Shown here: positions 22,450 to 35,617 of the stretch, in pieces | Layout of the letters: the number at the start of each line of letters is the position of its first letter | Position numbering within the stretch: the stretch's first letter is position 1 | The notes under the pieces: model-generated | What the model was told of the DNA's origin: nothing | Databases searched by the model: none | Seen by the model: the letters and a program-made list of their open reading frames with translations, nothing else | Assembly (NCBI GenBank): GCA_030142905.1 | Contig: JASJOG010000623.1 | Location: forward strand, 1 to 64,000 | Source: Heliopora coerulea | Lineage: Eukaryota; Cnidaria; Anthozoa; Scleralcyonacea; Helioporidae | Reading direction: 5' to 3' | Length of the DNA stretch: 64,000 bases | Program-made: the position numbers and the translations under genes

Positions 22450-25400
22450 GTTACCCACGTGTATAACATTAACCTTTCTTTGACGAGTGACTTGTTTAAA
22501 TCATTAAACTACACGGATACAGATCGAGGATAAAAGTTGAAAATTGTGGACTGGTTGAATTTTGTGACATATATTATCACATACTTGAGTCACGATAAGT
22601 CACTGTTATGTTATCTCGTCCACATTTGTAATCTTCGCTCACTGTTTGAAGTCATTCTATAGTTAAAGCATGTCTCACTGGCCGTCAAAAGGCCACAGTT
22701 GTACGTGCACGTCCGAAGCCTTAACTCACCTTGACCATTTCAACCATGTCGTTCTATGGCTACAACCTCCTCTGGTAATCAGGTTGCTGGTTGCACGTGT
22801 TCGTCATTCTTCGCTCACCATCCCAGTCCCTGTAGTTCAATAGCTATCGTGTCTCAAGTGTCATCGCAACGTTCGTGGTTGTACCCATGTGTAACCGTCT
22901 CTCGCCATCCCAGTCTATGCAGTTGAATTAAGGGTTTACTCTGTTACCAAAATTCAAAATGTTCAGTGTAGACGTCCTTCAGGACCTCAGAGAACATTTC
23001 TCAGTGAAAAACCTGTTTGTTGAACATTTATATATGTCCAGCTAGAATCCACCCATTATTACGATCACGGCCTCCAACAATATTGAACTCGTATTGGAGG
23101 ACACCTCTCCGACTTCCTTGTTTGTTCAGTTGATTTTTGGCTCTACGACTACGCAGCCTATATCATTGTCACAGTGGCGTTAACTTTGTTGAAAATACTC
23201 TGGTGATCTGCGCTTCCCCTTCTTCAAATATATAACAAAGAACGCAAGCAAAGGTTTTAGTCTTGTTACTTTCAGTTCACCGCGATATCTCCTCACGATC
23301 GAATAACTCTTTTTAACTACCACGCTGGTCAAGATCTATTTTACGTCTGTATTATACGTTTAGGCTGTATTACGTCTCAGATCTTCACGTGAAACTGACA
23401 CAAAATGATATTCCGATGCTGATATTGCGTTAATTTTTCGAAATTCTATTTAAGTGTATTTAAATGTGATAATTTAATAGGTCGTGAGAGTCAGTCTTAG
23501 TTGACTTTAACGCGCACAGTAGCAATTGTGTTGTGAATTTTGTTGTCGAAAGTTAGGTCGTCAGTCATTCGTCACGATAGCCATGTAGACGGTTCTTTTG
23601 AAAATACAAAGTCGGATTCAGTGTGACATGTTCAAATAATTGCCGGCCTTGCCAACATTTGTCCAAATAGCGTCGAAGAAGAAGTGAAGGAAAGCCTTAA
23701 GATTTGTTCTCGTTTTGTGTTATTGGCAGTTTCAATTCCGCCAAGCGCGATTTCTTAGATGTCATTTACCTAAATCTGTTTGCATTATCTGATAGAAGAG
23801 CTTAAATCCAATCGTAGTCAATCTTCCCTCAAATCGTGACTTAGGAAGAAAGCTTTATAACAATATTTATCTTATGCTGTGTTGGCCTTTACACGAGAGA
23901 TTTGCATTGTACAGGTTCGGAACGAGCTTGCTTTAATGAAAAATTGGATTGCCCCATAGTTCCAAGCTTTCTAACTCGCCATGTTTGCGTCGCGGCTTCG
24001 GCTGCAAACCTTTGATAATCCAACACCTGGCAAGAGGAATAAATGACCAGCCAGTGACTGTATGAGCGTCTTTAGAAATCCTTTACAGCATGAGTGGAAT
24101 ACCAAAGGAAGTCCTATTGAGTACTCTAACTCGGTTTGAAAACTATGCACTTTGATTGTTCTATGTGTGACTCATTCTCTGAAGTTTCTCCGGAGTCCAG
24201 TTATTTCGACCGCTCTAGAGCGTCGTTTAAATCACTTAGTGAGCGTAGTTTGTTGCCGATAAAAAACAAATTAAAAATAAATTTCTTAATGACCTGTCGT
24301 TTCACTTTTGGACAAGGCCCTTCAGTACGCTTTTCCTTAATCCCCTACAAAGTTCTATCTTACCATAAACTGTTTGTTTTATCAGTGATCTCAACAGTTC
24401 TTATTTGCCACTCGCTGTGAAATTTTGCTGATGTTTCAGCGCTCTCCGAGCGAAGGAACTTAGATGTATCTCTTTGATTCAAACTCGCTTGTCCGTCGTA
24501 ATTAAAACGGAATAAATGATTGAACTGGCGAGCAAGATTCTTTCTATGTTAAACGGCGGGATAGCGATTATTACCAGTTGAATTTCCATTGTCAAAGTCA
24601 GTCCGACAAATTACCGTGCTTGTTGGCTCCGACTTGTTAACAAACCCCCCAAAAAGCGTATGGAAACGTTCACACAATTCCCAGCATATTGTTTATGGAA
24701 AATATCGTATGTGCGTCTTCGACAGCTTGTCTACGCGAAGATCTCGCTAGCTTGGATAACAGAACTAAGAAGAGCCAGCTACAAAGTCTCCTTCAAATGT
24801 CAACGTATTTGTTGTTCGTATCTCTTGCCTGGGATAGAGATAATATCTTACCGATAATCTTTCAGCAACTTAACGCTTGTTAGGCCTAATTTTCGAGTGT
24901 CTGTCTAATTTTGACTTCCTACCTGTGAATAATGGCCACAAAACACACCGCGCCATTTCTTTCTTATTTCAATTTCAGAGCTTACGTTTACTTGCCAAAT
25001 TAAGAGCCACAGACGGTATTTTTTGCACCTTTTTGTCATTGGGTATCATTTTAATATAACGCTCTGGAGACCGGTGATGTTGTGCCGTGCACGTATAAGG
25101 ATCAGAATCTCGCCATTGTTTCCCAAGTGAATGTCAATAGTTGCTTAAATACTCGAACTGAAAACAAATTAAAGTGTTTCTTAAACAGCTATCCCTCGAA
25201 ATTAATATCTTTCAAATGGTTGGGGTTTAATAGGATTTATCCTGCCTAGGCCGCTCTAAACAATTGGCGGTGTAGCGCCTAGAAAGGTTGGACGAAAGAT
25301 CGTGGGGAGAGGTGTATATAATGATTCATGTAGCGACCAAGTGTAAACTTGGTGTATGGCTTATTTATGGGCATCACTTGAATCACGTTTGATGATACTA

Positions 25401-26268
25401 GAGGTGAAAATTAGAACTGTTTTCACGGGATGTTTAGAACATTTACTAAAGGTCTTGACCTTTTTGTCTGGCACAGGTTCGCTAAGAAGAACGCTAATCC
25501 GTTCGTCAAGTTTTTCGGTCATTTTTTCCGCTAGAAGAGCTTTTTCTGTGTACCGCTGAGCTTAACTTACGACGTGCTAATCCCAAAAATAACCTACCCT
25601 CAAACACTTGATACAACCGTGAAATACCATTCGGACAAAAACGGTTGTTCATTCGGCTCGACACTTCACCGAAAACATAGGTGCGGTTGAAAAAAGAGTC
25701 GCCAAACGGCAGCAAAGCTTCTTACAGGTGACCAGCTAGCTAAACTCTCATTATCCGCAGTCCTCCAATTTGTATCACCTCCGAGAACAATTGGAAATTT
25801 AAAATAGAAAGTGATCTTGTGGAGCACTTGGTTTGCTTTATGGATCCCTTATAGCGTTTTTCTTGCTGTGAGATAGTGTGCGGTTCCATGTCTTTAAGCA
25901 ATGAGACCCTCCTTTGCAACGTTCGGTGTGCCTTGGTGGCTACGGACATCACCGCGGCTTAATTACGGTGCGCAGCGCCGGCCAATCACAGGCAATTACC
26001 CTTAATGCTACAGACTGGACAGTTCAGGGTCTGAACGCCTTGTGTGTCCTTGCACTCTCTTAGTTAATTAGTTTTGGAACAATCAGCGATCGAGGTATTC
26101 CATTCATCCGGTATCAATTAAATACCAACTGCACACAAGTGTGTAAATGCTCGTGGGCCAGAGCCACTTGTTGTAGTTGCTACGAACCGCTGGAGCCATT
26201 GACAACCGAGTTCACAGACACACACTAACTTCTTGTAAACTTAAGTGGGCTGAGGTAAAAGAGAAGAC
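22450..26268. other. 5' flank of the Brachyury-type gene
   Basis: No convincing exon is seen in 3.8 kb. Three same-strand CTTTGAT heptamers (TCF/LEF-like) lie at 24010, 24150 and 24472. A GTATATAA TATA-like string follows AGGTGT at about 25311. These sites are suggestive only. Confidence 0.35.
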
Positions 26269-27977
26269 ATGAAGTCTTCGTGTTTTACCGTTAGTGACAT
26301 TCTGGACGCCGTAGATGAATCTAGCCATACTAATGAGAAACACTCGGCTACGAATGCCAAAGATTTGAGATGCGTTTCACCTCAGGGAGCGAACTCGGAT
26401 AACGTTAAAGTGGACATCGTTCTCCAAGAAGCAGAACTTTGGCGAAAGTTTCACTCCCTGGTCAACGAGATGATGGTCACGAAAAATGGCAGGTCTGTTC
26501 AAACCTTAACTGTTAAGTCAATCCAACCTGTTCTGTATACCTTCTGGAAGTATCTTTTTCACTGTGAGTTTTGCCACCGAACAAACAAATTTCCGACTAA
26601 TAATGGACCCTACTGCAACGATCAAAACTTAACTTCATCCGGCTAAATTCTCACTATTTTCTGTTGCGTTTGTAGGAGGATGTTCCCTGTGATAAAAGTT
26701 GCCGTGAGTGGACTTGACCCTCATTCTATGTACTCATTTCTGTTCGACTTTGTTGCGGTCGGGGAAACTCGCTGGAAATACGTGAACGGTGATTTGATTG
26801 GACCCCGGGCAGCAAGGCCGAATCTTCGACTTCCAGTTGTGTTTATATCCATCCAGACTCACCGAACTTCGGAGCGCATTGGATGCGACAGCCCATTTCG
26901 TTCTCCAAAATAAAACTTACTAACAAGCAGAACACTAGCGGACAGGTACTTATTATTATTATAACTATTCATTAAGAACTTTCGGAAGACCGACCCTTCG
27001 GCGTCCTTCTCTCCAGCTTACTTCAACACCTGGTTACTTCTTGATAATTATAAATCCCACTGCGAGAATTTAGGAGTGTTTAGCTGTCGTTTCCTGCTTT
27101 GTTCCTCCTTCACCGTTAATAGTTAGCAATTTCCGGGCGGCTGACCTTAATCTTTTCGATTACAACAAATCGATTAAGATGACAGCACGTGTTTGTCAAA
27201 CAAAATTTGTTTACATCTCGAAATAGCTCTTCTAACTAAACAAGACGAGAAAACACGGCAAATAACCAGAACTTGGTAAGGTTCTTTACAATAACTTTTT
27301 TTATCCTATTCTCGGCTGCTTTTACGAAAAGGTTCTTTTCGGTTTCTGGAGCAGCAAATTTTAGCGCTACGTAAATGCTGATAGCCTCTTGTCGGTGAGC
27401 TGTCATTATGACTAGATGTTAAATGATTATTTTTCTTGTGATTTTATAGATCGTGTTAAACTCTCTCCATAAGTATGAACCTCGGCTTGTTATCCTTCGG
27501 ATAGGCTCTTCCAACGAACGAAAAACTGTCACGACGCATTCATTTCCGGAAACCCAGTTCGTGGCTGTGACCGCGTATCATAATGAAGGTTTGTAAAACC
27601 TAACGACATGATTTCACTTTAATCGCTTCCCCCGAACTATTACATTTGAGCAGTTCTTCGAATTCTGACTCGCCAACACTTTCGTAACCCCTGTCAAGAC
27701 AAACCCTTCTTTCTCTTTAGATAACATCCTTAAAAATAAAATTTAATCCATTTGCGAAGGCCTATTGGTACGCTAAAGAGAGGTACTTGTAATTAAATCA
27801 AATTAATACTTCGACGCTTTTCTGCCTTTTATCTTCGTCACCTCTACCGTTTGTGTTAACAAAAAGAGTAAAATTGATTAAATTCTTAATGTTTCCTTTC
27901 CTTTTCTCTTCACCGCAGACAAGAACATAAAGACACCACAGAGCAGCTGCCCGAAGCCCAATCGTCATGTTCGTCAT

Positions 27978-29950
27978 GTAAGTTTTAAATGCATTCGCAT
28001 TTCATTTCCCCGTCATGGCAGTAAAATAGTGGGAAGTAGATCTTGATGATAATTACTTGGCGGGGTTTCTTCGTATCCCAGCGCTTTAATTTATCAATTA
28101 GTTTAGATAGTTTTTTTTACAAATATGTGTTGAGGTATCTGTTGACGTAAACACACGAAGTTCCTCCTCAAAAGGTTCCGAAAACGAAGCAAGCGTTTCC
28201 GGTAACTTTCAATACGGTACCGAGTCAGCTTGCGCTGTCCAAGAAACACCAAATGTCCGGACTCGCCGAAACTGTTCTAGCGGCGTTTTTGATGCACGAA
28301 AATTCACCAATCATGCCATTCAGGTGTCCTTGTACGAGGAGCTACGATACAGCATGCGGTGCTGAAGAACATCACTAAAGCTGAATTGATCATTAAAATA
28401 AACATTTTTCTTTTGATAATTTTCCTTTCTTTGGTGACTTGCTAATTAATTGGCTCATGCTAGATCACATCAAGAAGGCAGTGTCACTTTCTGTTCTGTA
28501 TAGTCTAATGTTTTGAATTGAATGTTGTCCAAAGATGATGAATTTGGTCGCTAGGTGGGAACGCATTGGCCGACATGTTCAGAATTTTTACCCCACCTGG
28601 GCTTGCTCTTACCAAAGTCTGTTTAGGTAAAACCGACCGAGCTTAAAACGGACAAATATGGAATGTGGCGTAGGCAGTTCTAAAACAGCTTAGAAAAAAA
28701 GACGCTCTGCAAAACAAACAAAAGAACAAGGCATTGACATTTCGAGCAGATTTCGGACGGTTTTTTGGCAGGCCACTACCTTTGAACGTTTTCTCACCTA
28801 AATGGACATTTATGCACATGGAAAAAATGCAGTCTAATAACGGTATTTATATATCCTTCTCGGGGAAAGATAGATAATAGGGGTTACGATTTCTTTTCTC
28901 CCATTGGTATACTGTATGGAGTAAAAAAAAAGGTTCTCTTTAAGAAAACCCTAAAGAAGTCAAATGTGTATTCCTGCCCAGGCAACATACCAACCTTGTT
29001 CTAAGAATTGATGTCAAGGCCTTAGTCCATGGTAAAATAAGTTCTAATGTTGATGTCAATCAGATATTGATGTTGTCAGAATAAATCGTATAAAACGTTG
29101 AGGTTTCTTTCGAAATGTTCTGTAAACGTGCTGTACAGATTGGCCAAAATTGTGTTCTTAGGCTTTAGCAAGCATTTATGTTTAGAGGACTGTTTCGTTG
29201 AATGAAGAGTCGATGCTTGTTGAAAAATTCCTGTCCTTCTGTCCTCAGTTTTCTTTCCTGAAATTCTGTTGAAGGATATATTCTTACACTTTCTTAGAAA
29301 GATGTTGAGTTTGAACTTAGTGGAAATTTCTCTGTCAAAAATAACGCAGGTTCCTCATTACTTTCGATTCTTTTCTCGGGGTTTAAGTCATGTCAGAATT
29401 TCTTGGTAAACGTTTTGAAAAGTGCATTGTTATAAAACTTTGCGACAGGCAAAGTTCCTGTGATTGTTTAATGTTGTCATGGGGTGTTTCTTTTGTTCCG
29501 CCGCGTTTAATCACTCGAGCAATCCTTGAAACTATTTTTGATCGATGCTGGTTGTTTTTCGCAACTATTCACTGTTTAACTGGTCACACGTAACACAACA
29601 TCGAGAATTTTATTTCATGTGTACTTGATTGTCTGTCCATATTTTAGCAGGTCTATGAGAGTGATTTCGACATGTTCAGTTGACTTTGTTTGTTTGTCCT
29701 TCAAGCTGACATCTATGCGGGTAGCTGTGTTCATGTTCTTGTTTTTGTTAAAATCTTCCGGAGGTAGAAAGTGCTAGATTTTCAGTGTTTATGTTAACCG
29801 AGATTGAAGTTACACTCTAACCTTCGTTGGCAATTCTCAACAGATTTAAACAACGGGTTGGCTTGACGAATTGCTTTGCATGGATTTTCGTTAGTACACG
29901 TTTAATCAAAACTCATACTAATGAAATGTCTTTGATGTTTTGTCCTAATA
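27978..29950. other. Brachyury intron, left part
   Basis: No exon is needed here, since exon 5 (phase 1, ending in T) joins 39552 (AT GGC TGG) to read YGWL. A stretch at 28175-28378 is open in two frames and follows an AG, but is best explained as chance. The rest is AT-rich intron. Confidence 0.55.
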
Positions 29951-29954
29951 AAAG

Positions 29955-30254
29955 TGTCAGAAACTGTTATTATTTTAGCACATTAATTAATGGTTAATTT
30001 AGAATGAACATTTGGGATTATTATCATTATTGGGAACATTATTATTGACAATTGATTAATTAACATTTGTTAGCACGTGCGTAGTTTTTTTGGTCAGTGT
30101 GTGTGGTGTTGCCGCAGTGAAGTGCGGAGTTCGAGTTTGTTTGTGACGAAGAGACTTTTAAATATACATTTTATTTCCTTGTGTTCTGTGTTATTTCATT
30201 TGGTGTTTGTGAACGTGTGGGGCTTACTTAAATGATCGAACCCCCTTTCCCACA
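29955..30254 (+). repeat. 5' LTR of the BEL/Pao element
   Basis: 300 bp, beginning TGTCAGAAACTG and ending TTTCCCACA. It matches the 3' LTR at about 291 of 300 positions. A putative primer-binding site begins within a few bases downstream (TGGCTCCTCCGACGGG). No TATA box was assigned. Confidence 0.95.
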
Positions 30255-30329
30255 TTACTGGCTCCTCCGACGGGATTTATTTTCTGGTTATATTTTTTTC
30301 GCGTGGTACGATCATCGTTGTAAAACAAT

Positions 30330-33300
30330 ATGTCGATGAAGAAACAGCTGACGGAGCTGGACGTGAAATTAAAGGCTTTAAACTTTCGAGTCAAGCGAAA
30401 CGACGAGATCTTGGCGAAAGGCGAAATAGCCGCAGTGGAGAGACAAAGAGAATCGATCTCAACAATCGTAAGTGCTATTAACGATTTAAAGGGGTTAATT
30501 GAAGAGGCAAAATTTGGGCATGGCGAATCGGACAGTGACAAAGAGAATTGGTCGCAAACCATTGATGCGCAAGTCGCTGTTGCTGACCAGTCTTGTGAAA
30601 AGCTTTCGAACTTTGTGAAGCGAATTGATGAAAAAAATAAAGAATTAGAGCTCGCCAAGGTGCATGACAAAACATTGCTGTTCGAAAAACAGCTTATTGA
30701 TCAAAAGCTCGAGGCAGCTGTCAAAACGAAACAACTGTCAGAATCTACCGTAAGATTACCAAAGTTAAACATAACGAAGTTTAACGGAAAGCCGCATGAT
30801 TGGGTACGATTTTCTGGTCAGTTTGAGGCAATGGTTGACTCGCTAAACGTCCCTGCAATCATAAAGTTCTCCCATTTGAAAGAGCTTGTAGATCCGCATA
30901 TTAGAAGCGCTATTGATTGCCTTTCGTTTACCGAAGAAGGTTATAACCGAGCGATAAAGTATTTAAAGGAGAAATACGGTCACCCGACTGAAGTTGCTGG
31001 CTCGTACGTTACCAATATCATCGAGTTGCCATTTATTACAGAGCGAGACGTGCCTAAGATACATCGATTCTACGAACAGCTGTTGTTCAATGTTGAGAGT
31101 CTCGAGACGCTTGGGAAACTTGATACTATTGAAGGCGCAACCTATTATGTTGTTAAAAAGTTAGAAATCGTAAAGCCTGAATTAGTTGTCCATGTTAAAA
31201 CCAACTGGAGAGATTGGTCGTTTAGAGATCTGGTTGAAGCGTTGCGCAAATGGACGGAGATAAACGTTATAGTCAAAGCGCGAAAGCAGAATAAAGAGAG
31301 CCTAAATAATCGTTCCCCCGGTGCGCGCGCTCTCACGTCTCGTGATACCGAAGTAAAGTGCGTTTATTGCGAAAGTATAGAGCACAAGGCCGTTTCTTGC
31401 GATAAGGTGACGGCGCCAAACGAAAGAAAGAACATTCTCGCTGAGAAACGTCTTTGTTTTAACTGTGCGATTGGCCAGCATGCGGCTAGCGGTTGTAAAA
31501 GCAAGATTTCATGTCAGAATTGCCAAAAGAGACATCACACTTCTATTTGTCCATCATCATCCGAAATTGGATTAACCGCCAATGTCATCAATGCGTCTGT
31601 AGTGCATCCGGTAGTAATCGTGCAAATTAAAGGCCGGAAATTTCGCGCTCTTTTGGATAGCGGCGCAAGCAACTCGTTTGTATCAGAGACCCTGGTAAAT
31701 CTCGTGGGCGGGCAAGCTGTTAAAACGAGCTCGCGTCAAATATCAACCCTAATGGGCACTACGACGACAAAAATGTCACAATACGATCTAAACCTCGAAG
31801 CGCTAAAGGGTGGGTTCTCTTTGAAAACTCGCGCAACCATGATCAAAAAACGCGAACTGTTAATGCTGGACAACCCACACATCAAAGAGAGGTTTGAAGC
31901 TCATCAACACTTGCGCGACATGGAGTTGGAAGACCAACTAACGAAGGAAAAGTTACCTGTGCATATCATTCTTGGTGCGAACGAGTACGCTAAGATTCGA
32001 ACGTCTCAAGTGCGAATCGGTCGTCAAGGGGAGCCTGTCGCTGAGCTCACTCGATTCGGATGGGCCCTTATGAGTCCTGATGGGGATTCCGACCCGGCGG
32101 TAAGATGTTTGGCTGTGAATACTGCGATGGATCATGAACGATTGTGCTCTCTCGATGTTCTTGGCCTAGCTGACGCACCCTCCGGAGACCAAGGCGTTGT
32201 TTATCAGGAGTTTCGTGAACAGTTGTCGAGAAATCCTGAAGAAGGTTGGTATGAGGCTGCCCTACCGTGGAAAGGGGATCATCCACCCCTAGTCAACTAC
32301 CTGAACGGAAGTCTTCGTCGTCTTCAGACCCAAGTTAGAAAGCTACGAAAAACCGGAAAAATCGGAGAGTACGACAAGATCATTCGGGAGCAACTGGAGG
32401 AGGGAATTGTGGAACGAGCTCCGAAAGAAGTTAATGGCCGAGAATTCTACATGCCACATCGTGCGGTGATCAGAGAAGGCGCAGAAAGTACAAAGATGCG
32501 AGTGGTCTACGACTGTTCTGCTCGTGATGGTGAAAGATCCCCGTCCTTAAACGATTGCCTCGATATTGGTCCACCTCTCCAAAACAAGCTTTGGGACGTG
32601 TTGGTGCGCGGACGATTCCACCCAGTGGCATTAGCTGGCGACCTAAAGAAAGCCTTTCTACAGGTACGTGTTAAAGAAGAACATCGTGACGCCTTACGTT
32701 TTCATTGGTTGCATTCTCTCGATTCAAGTGAGGTCGAAGTTTTACGATTTAGACGGGCGCTGTTTGGTCTTGGGCCTTCTCCATTTCTGCTTGGGGGAGT
32801 CATCGAACAGCATTTGGTGAGTTGGAGAGAGAAACGTCCGGAGAGCGGAGCAGAGATTTCTCGAAGCATGTACGTAGATGATCTGATGTCTGGGGCTAGC
32901 GACGTCCCTAAAGCGCAAGTTCTAAAGAGTGATGCTACCGAAATATTCGCTGATGCTTGTTTCCAGCTTCACAAATGGCATTCTAACGCACCGGAGTTAG
33001 AGAATCAATGCAACAAGCCAGAAGATAACGAAGAAACCACCTACGAGAAGCAACAATTTGGCTCCACTGCTAATGAATCCAAACTTCTTGGATTGGCTTG
33101 GAATAAACAGAAAGACACGGTGAGCGTGATGTTTCCTAAGGAGAAAGCTATCCCAACGAAACGAGGGGTCCTGGGTAAATTGGCTCGCGTCTACGATCCT
33201 CTTGGGCTGGTGTTGCCGACAACTCTCCAAGGCAAACTGATTTTCCGAGAAGCTTGCGAGAAAAGGATCCCCTGGGACGCAAATTTACCTGAGAAACTAG

Positions 33301-33552
33301 CCAAGCTCTGGGAGAAATGGGAATCCTCCTTACCAACGAACATATCCACAAGACGAAGCTTAGCTGCTTATCGAGAGCCTATAGATGCAAGTGGGCGTGG
33401 AGTTTCGACAGCTGTTTACGCAGTGGTAAGTCAAGCGTCTGGAGTTACTCAAGGGTTGGTAGCTGCGAAATCCCGTCTTGCGAAACAAGGTCTCACCATC
33501 CCACGTCTGGAATTGGTGAGTGGTCATATGGCGTCGAATGCTGTTGACAATG
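30330..33552 (+). pseudogene. BEL/Pao gag-pol, N-terminal part
   Basis: Open for 1074 codons, then cut by the LINE. In order: coiled N-terminus; gag DUF1759-type region at about residues 140-300 (LPKLNITKFNGKPHDW); zinc knuckles at about 345-410 (CVYCESIEHKAVSC and CFNCAIGQHAASGC, plus a third); aspartic protease at about 440 (LLDSGASNSF); reverse transcriptase at about 690-900, including the ALAGDLKKAFLQV motif and YVDD near residue 847; then the start of RNase H. The order and the YVDD box identify BEL/Pao. No stop or frameshift occurs before the LINE junction. The frame runs on into LINE tail sequence to 33710, but that part is not element protein. Confidence 0.93.
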
Positions 33553-35612
33553 ATAATAATAATAATAATAATAATAATGATTTAATGATAGTATATCCAC
33601 AAGGTGGCTCTTCATCTATCATATATATATATCTACTATACATATATATATCTATAAATCTATGCAACTGTGCAAAAGGAAGAACAAAAAAAAAAAAAAA
33701 AAAAATTTAAAAAAAAAAAATAAAAAAATTTAAAAAAAAAAAAATGAACTAATTACAGTTAATGTAAGAGAAAAAAATATTTACAGCTTAATGTATGTTT
33801 AAAATGCTTAAAAATATTAAAATATTTAAGTTAAAGAATTTATTCTGCTTTCTGCCTTTAAGCGAAAGACATTTTTGATTTCCTTGCTAAAACTTAGGAA
33901 CTCTGCATTGTTTCTTAAGCTAATAGGCAGTTCATTAAAAAGTCTTGCAGCGTGGTCCTGTAGTGTATTACTCTCAAGTGGAATTTGTAATTGTATACCG
34001 TTAGAAGACCGTAATACTCTCGATGGTTGATGTTTGTTTAACTGTAGATAACCAGGCCATGATTTATTATAGAGTGCTTTATGTGTCATTTTCAACAAGT
34101 TCCATTCCCTATGTTCTTTTATTGGAAGCCAATTTAAGAACAAGACGTCTTCTAAAGAGGCATATTTTCCTGTCACAAAACTTGCAGCTGCTTTCAATAC
34201 TCGCTCAAGTCGTTTCTGAAGATATTCTGGGATAGAGTGGTAAATAATGTCATTGTAGTATAGCTTGGGTAGAACAAGTGCTTGAGCAATTTGCTTACGC
34301 ATTTTAAAAGGTAAAATGTTCTTGAGTTTCCTTAACGTCGCAAGGGTGGAGTAGCAAGACGATGCGGTATACTTAACATTATCTTCCCATTTCAGATGTT
34401 CATTAATATGACATCCAAGAAGTTTAGCTGTGGTGACACGTTTCAGACTTTTTCCGTCGATTTGAATATCTACAATTGCTTTATCCAGGGAATGAAATGA
34501 AGATAGCTGTGCAGTGGATAATACCATGAGATTAGTTTTATCAGGGTTTAATACTAGATTGGCGTCCTTTGCCCATTTTCCAAGTTCAATAATTGATTGT
34601 TGCAGATCTACAACAGTATTTTGGAAGTTGTCTGGTCTACAGTGTAAGTAGAGGGTGGTGTCATCGGCATATTGATGGCAATCTGAATTCACGTGTTGTT
34701 CTAAATCCTCAACGTAAAGATTAAAGATAAGGGGACCCATTATTGAGCCTTGAGGCACACCGAAATGGATATCACTCTTTTCCGATACCCTGTCATCGAT
34801 TTGCACAAAGTGTTGTCTTCCAGTCAAGTAATTTATAGTCCAAACGAGATGTTCACGAGAAAAACCCAGCTTACCTAGTTTCTTAAGAACTGTCTTGTAT
34901 CTGATGGTGTCAAATGCTTTGGAAAAGTCAGCAAGGATCATTAATGTGAGTTCACCGCGTTTCATCGCACGCAAGATGTCGTCACGTATACCTAGAAGTA
35001 CCGTAGTAGTAGAATGGCCTTTTCTAAAGCCGGATATTTTCTCTCGTAAAATAGTTTTTGAATCAATGAACTCAACAACTTGGCGGTGCATGAGTTTTTC
35101 ATAGACTTTAGAGAGAACTGGAAGAATTGATATTGGGCGAAAGTCAGCGTTACTGATTGGATTTATAACCTTAGGTATTGGGGTTATTCTAGCAATTTTC
35201 CAAGCAGCAGGAAAAGATGACTCTTCGATAAATGAGTTAATAATATGAGTGAGAGGACTAACGATGTATTCAGGAACAAGCTTGAGGTACTTAGCGGGAA
35301 TTTGGTCAGGTCCAGTAGAAGTGTCAGATCTTATCATTTTCAGTTCACGCAACACTTCGTCAGTTGTAACATTTCGAAGTTTGAATCCTTGACGGTCGTT
35401 GCATTCGAGTTCCAGTGAGTTAACAAAGTTGATCAAATCCTCCTTCGCATCGATTTCAGTTATTCCAGTAGTGCGTTGAGCCATGCTTGCAAAGAACCTA
35501 TTTAGTTCATTAACGTCATTGCGTAAAGGTTGAGGCGACGGGTTAAGGATTCGATGAATTGTGCGCCATATCTCCTTTGGTTTTGAAGACGAAAACGCCT
35601 TGTTGATAAAAT
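33553..35612 (-). mobile_element. 5'-truncated LINE nested in the BEL/Pao element
   Basis: The insertion is bounded by a 5-bp target duplication CAATG (33548-33552 and 35613-35617). Removing it rejoins the BEL/Pao RNase H region. The 3' end on the minus strand finishes in an (ATT)n tail (33553-33580), a CR1/Jockey-group style of end, preceded by AT-rich and homopolymer 3' UTR sequence (33600-33790). The endonuclease and 5' region are missing, as expected of target-primed reverse transcription stopping early. Confidence 0.9.
33826..35611 (-). CDS. LINE reverse transcriptase (ORF2 fragment)
   Basis: An open frame of 552 codons from the first ATG (35484), with coding continuing upstream to the truncation. 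Reverse transcriptase motifs in order: FRPISILPVLSKVYEKLM, SGFRKGHSTTT, ADFSKAFDTI, GVPQGSIMGPLIFNLYVEDL and the catalytic YADDTTLYLH. Thumb and C-terminal regions follow (LLGCHINEHLKW, LPKLYYNDIIY). The motif style fits the Jockey/CR1 group. The apurinic endonuclease domain is absent through truncation. The frame has no stop, so the insertion looks young, younger than the host LTR element. Confidence 0.9.
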
Positions 35613-35617
35613 CAATG

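Noticed and set aside
28175..28378. Candidate T-box exon open in two frames after an AG
   Set aside because: Exon 5 joins directly to 39552 in the right phase and gives the Brachyury-type YGWL continuation; neither frame here resembles a T-box protein.
30224..30670. Minus-strand ORFs across the BEL/Pao element
   Set aside because: They are antisense shadows of the gag-pol frame.
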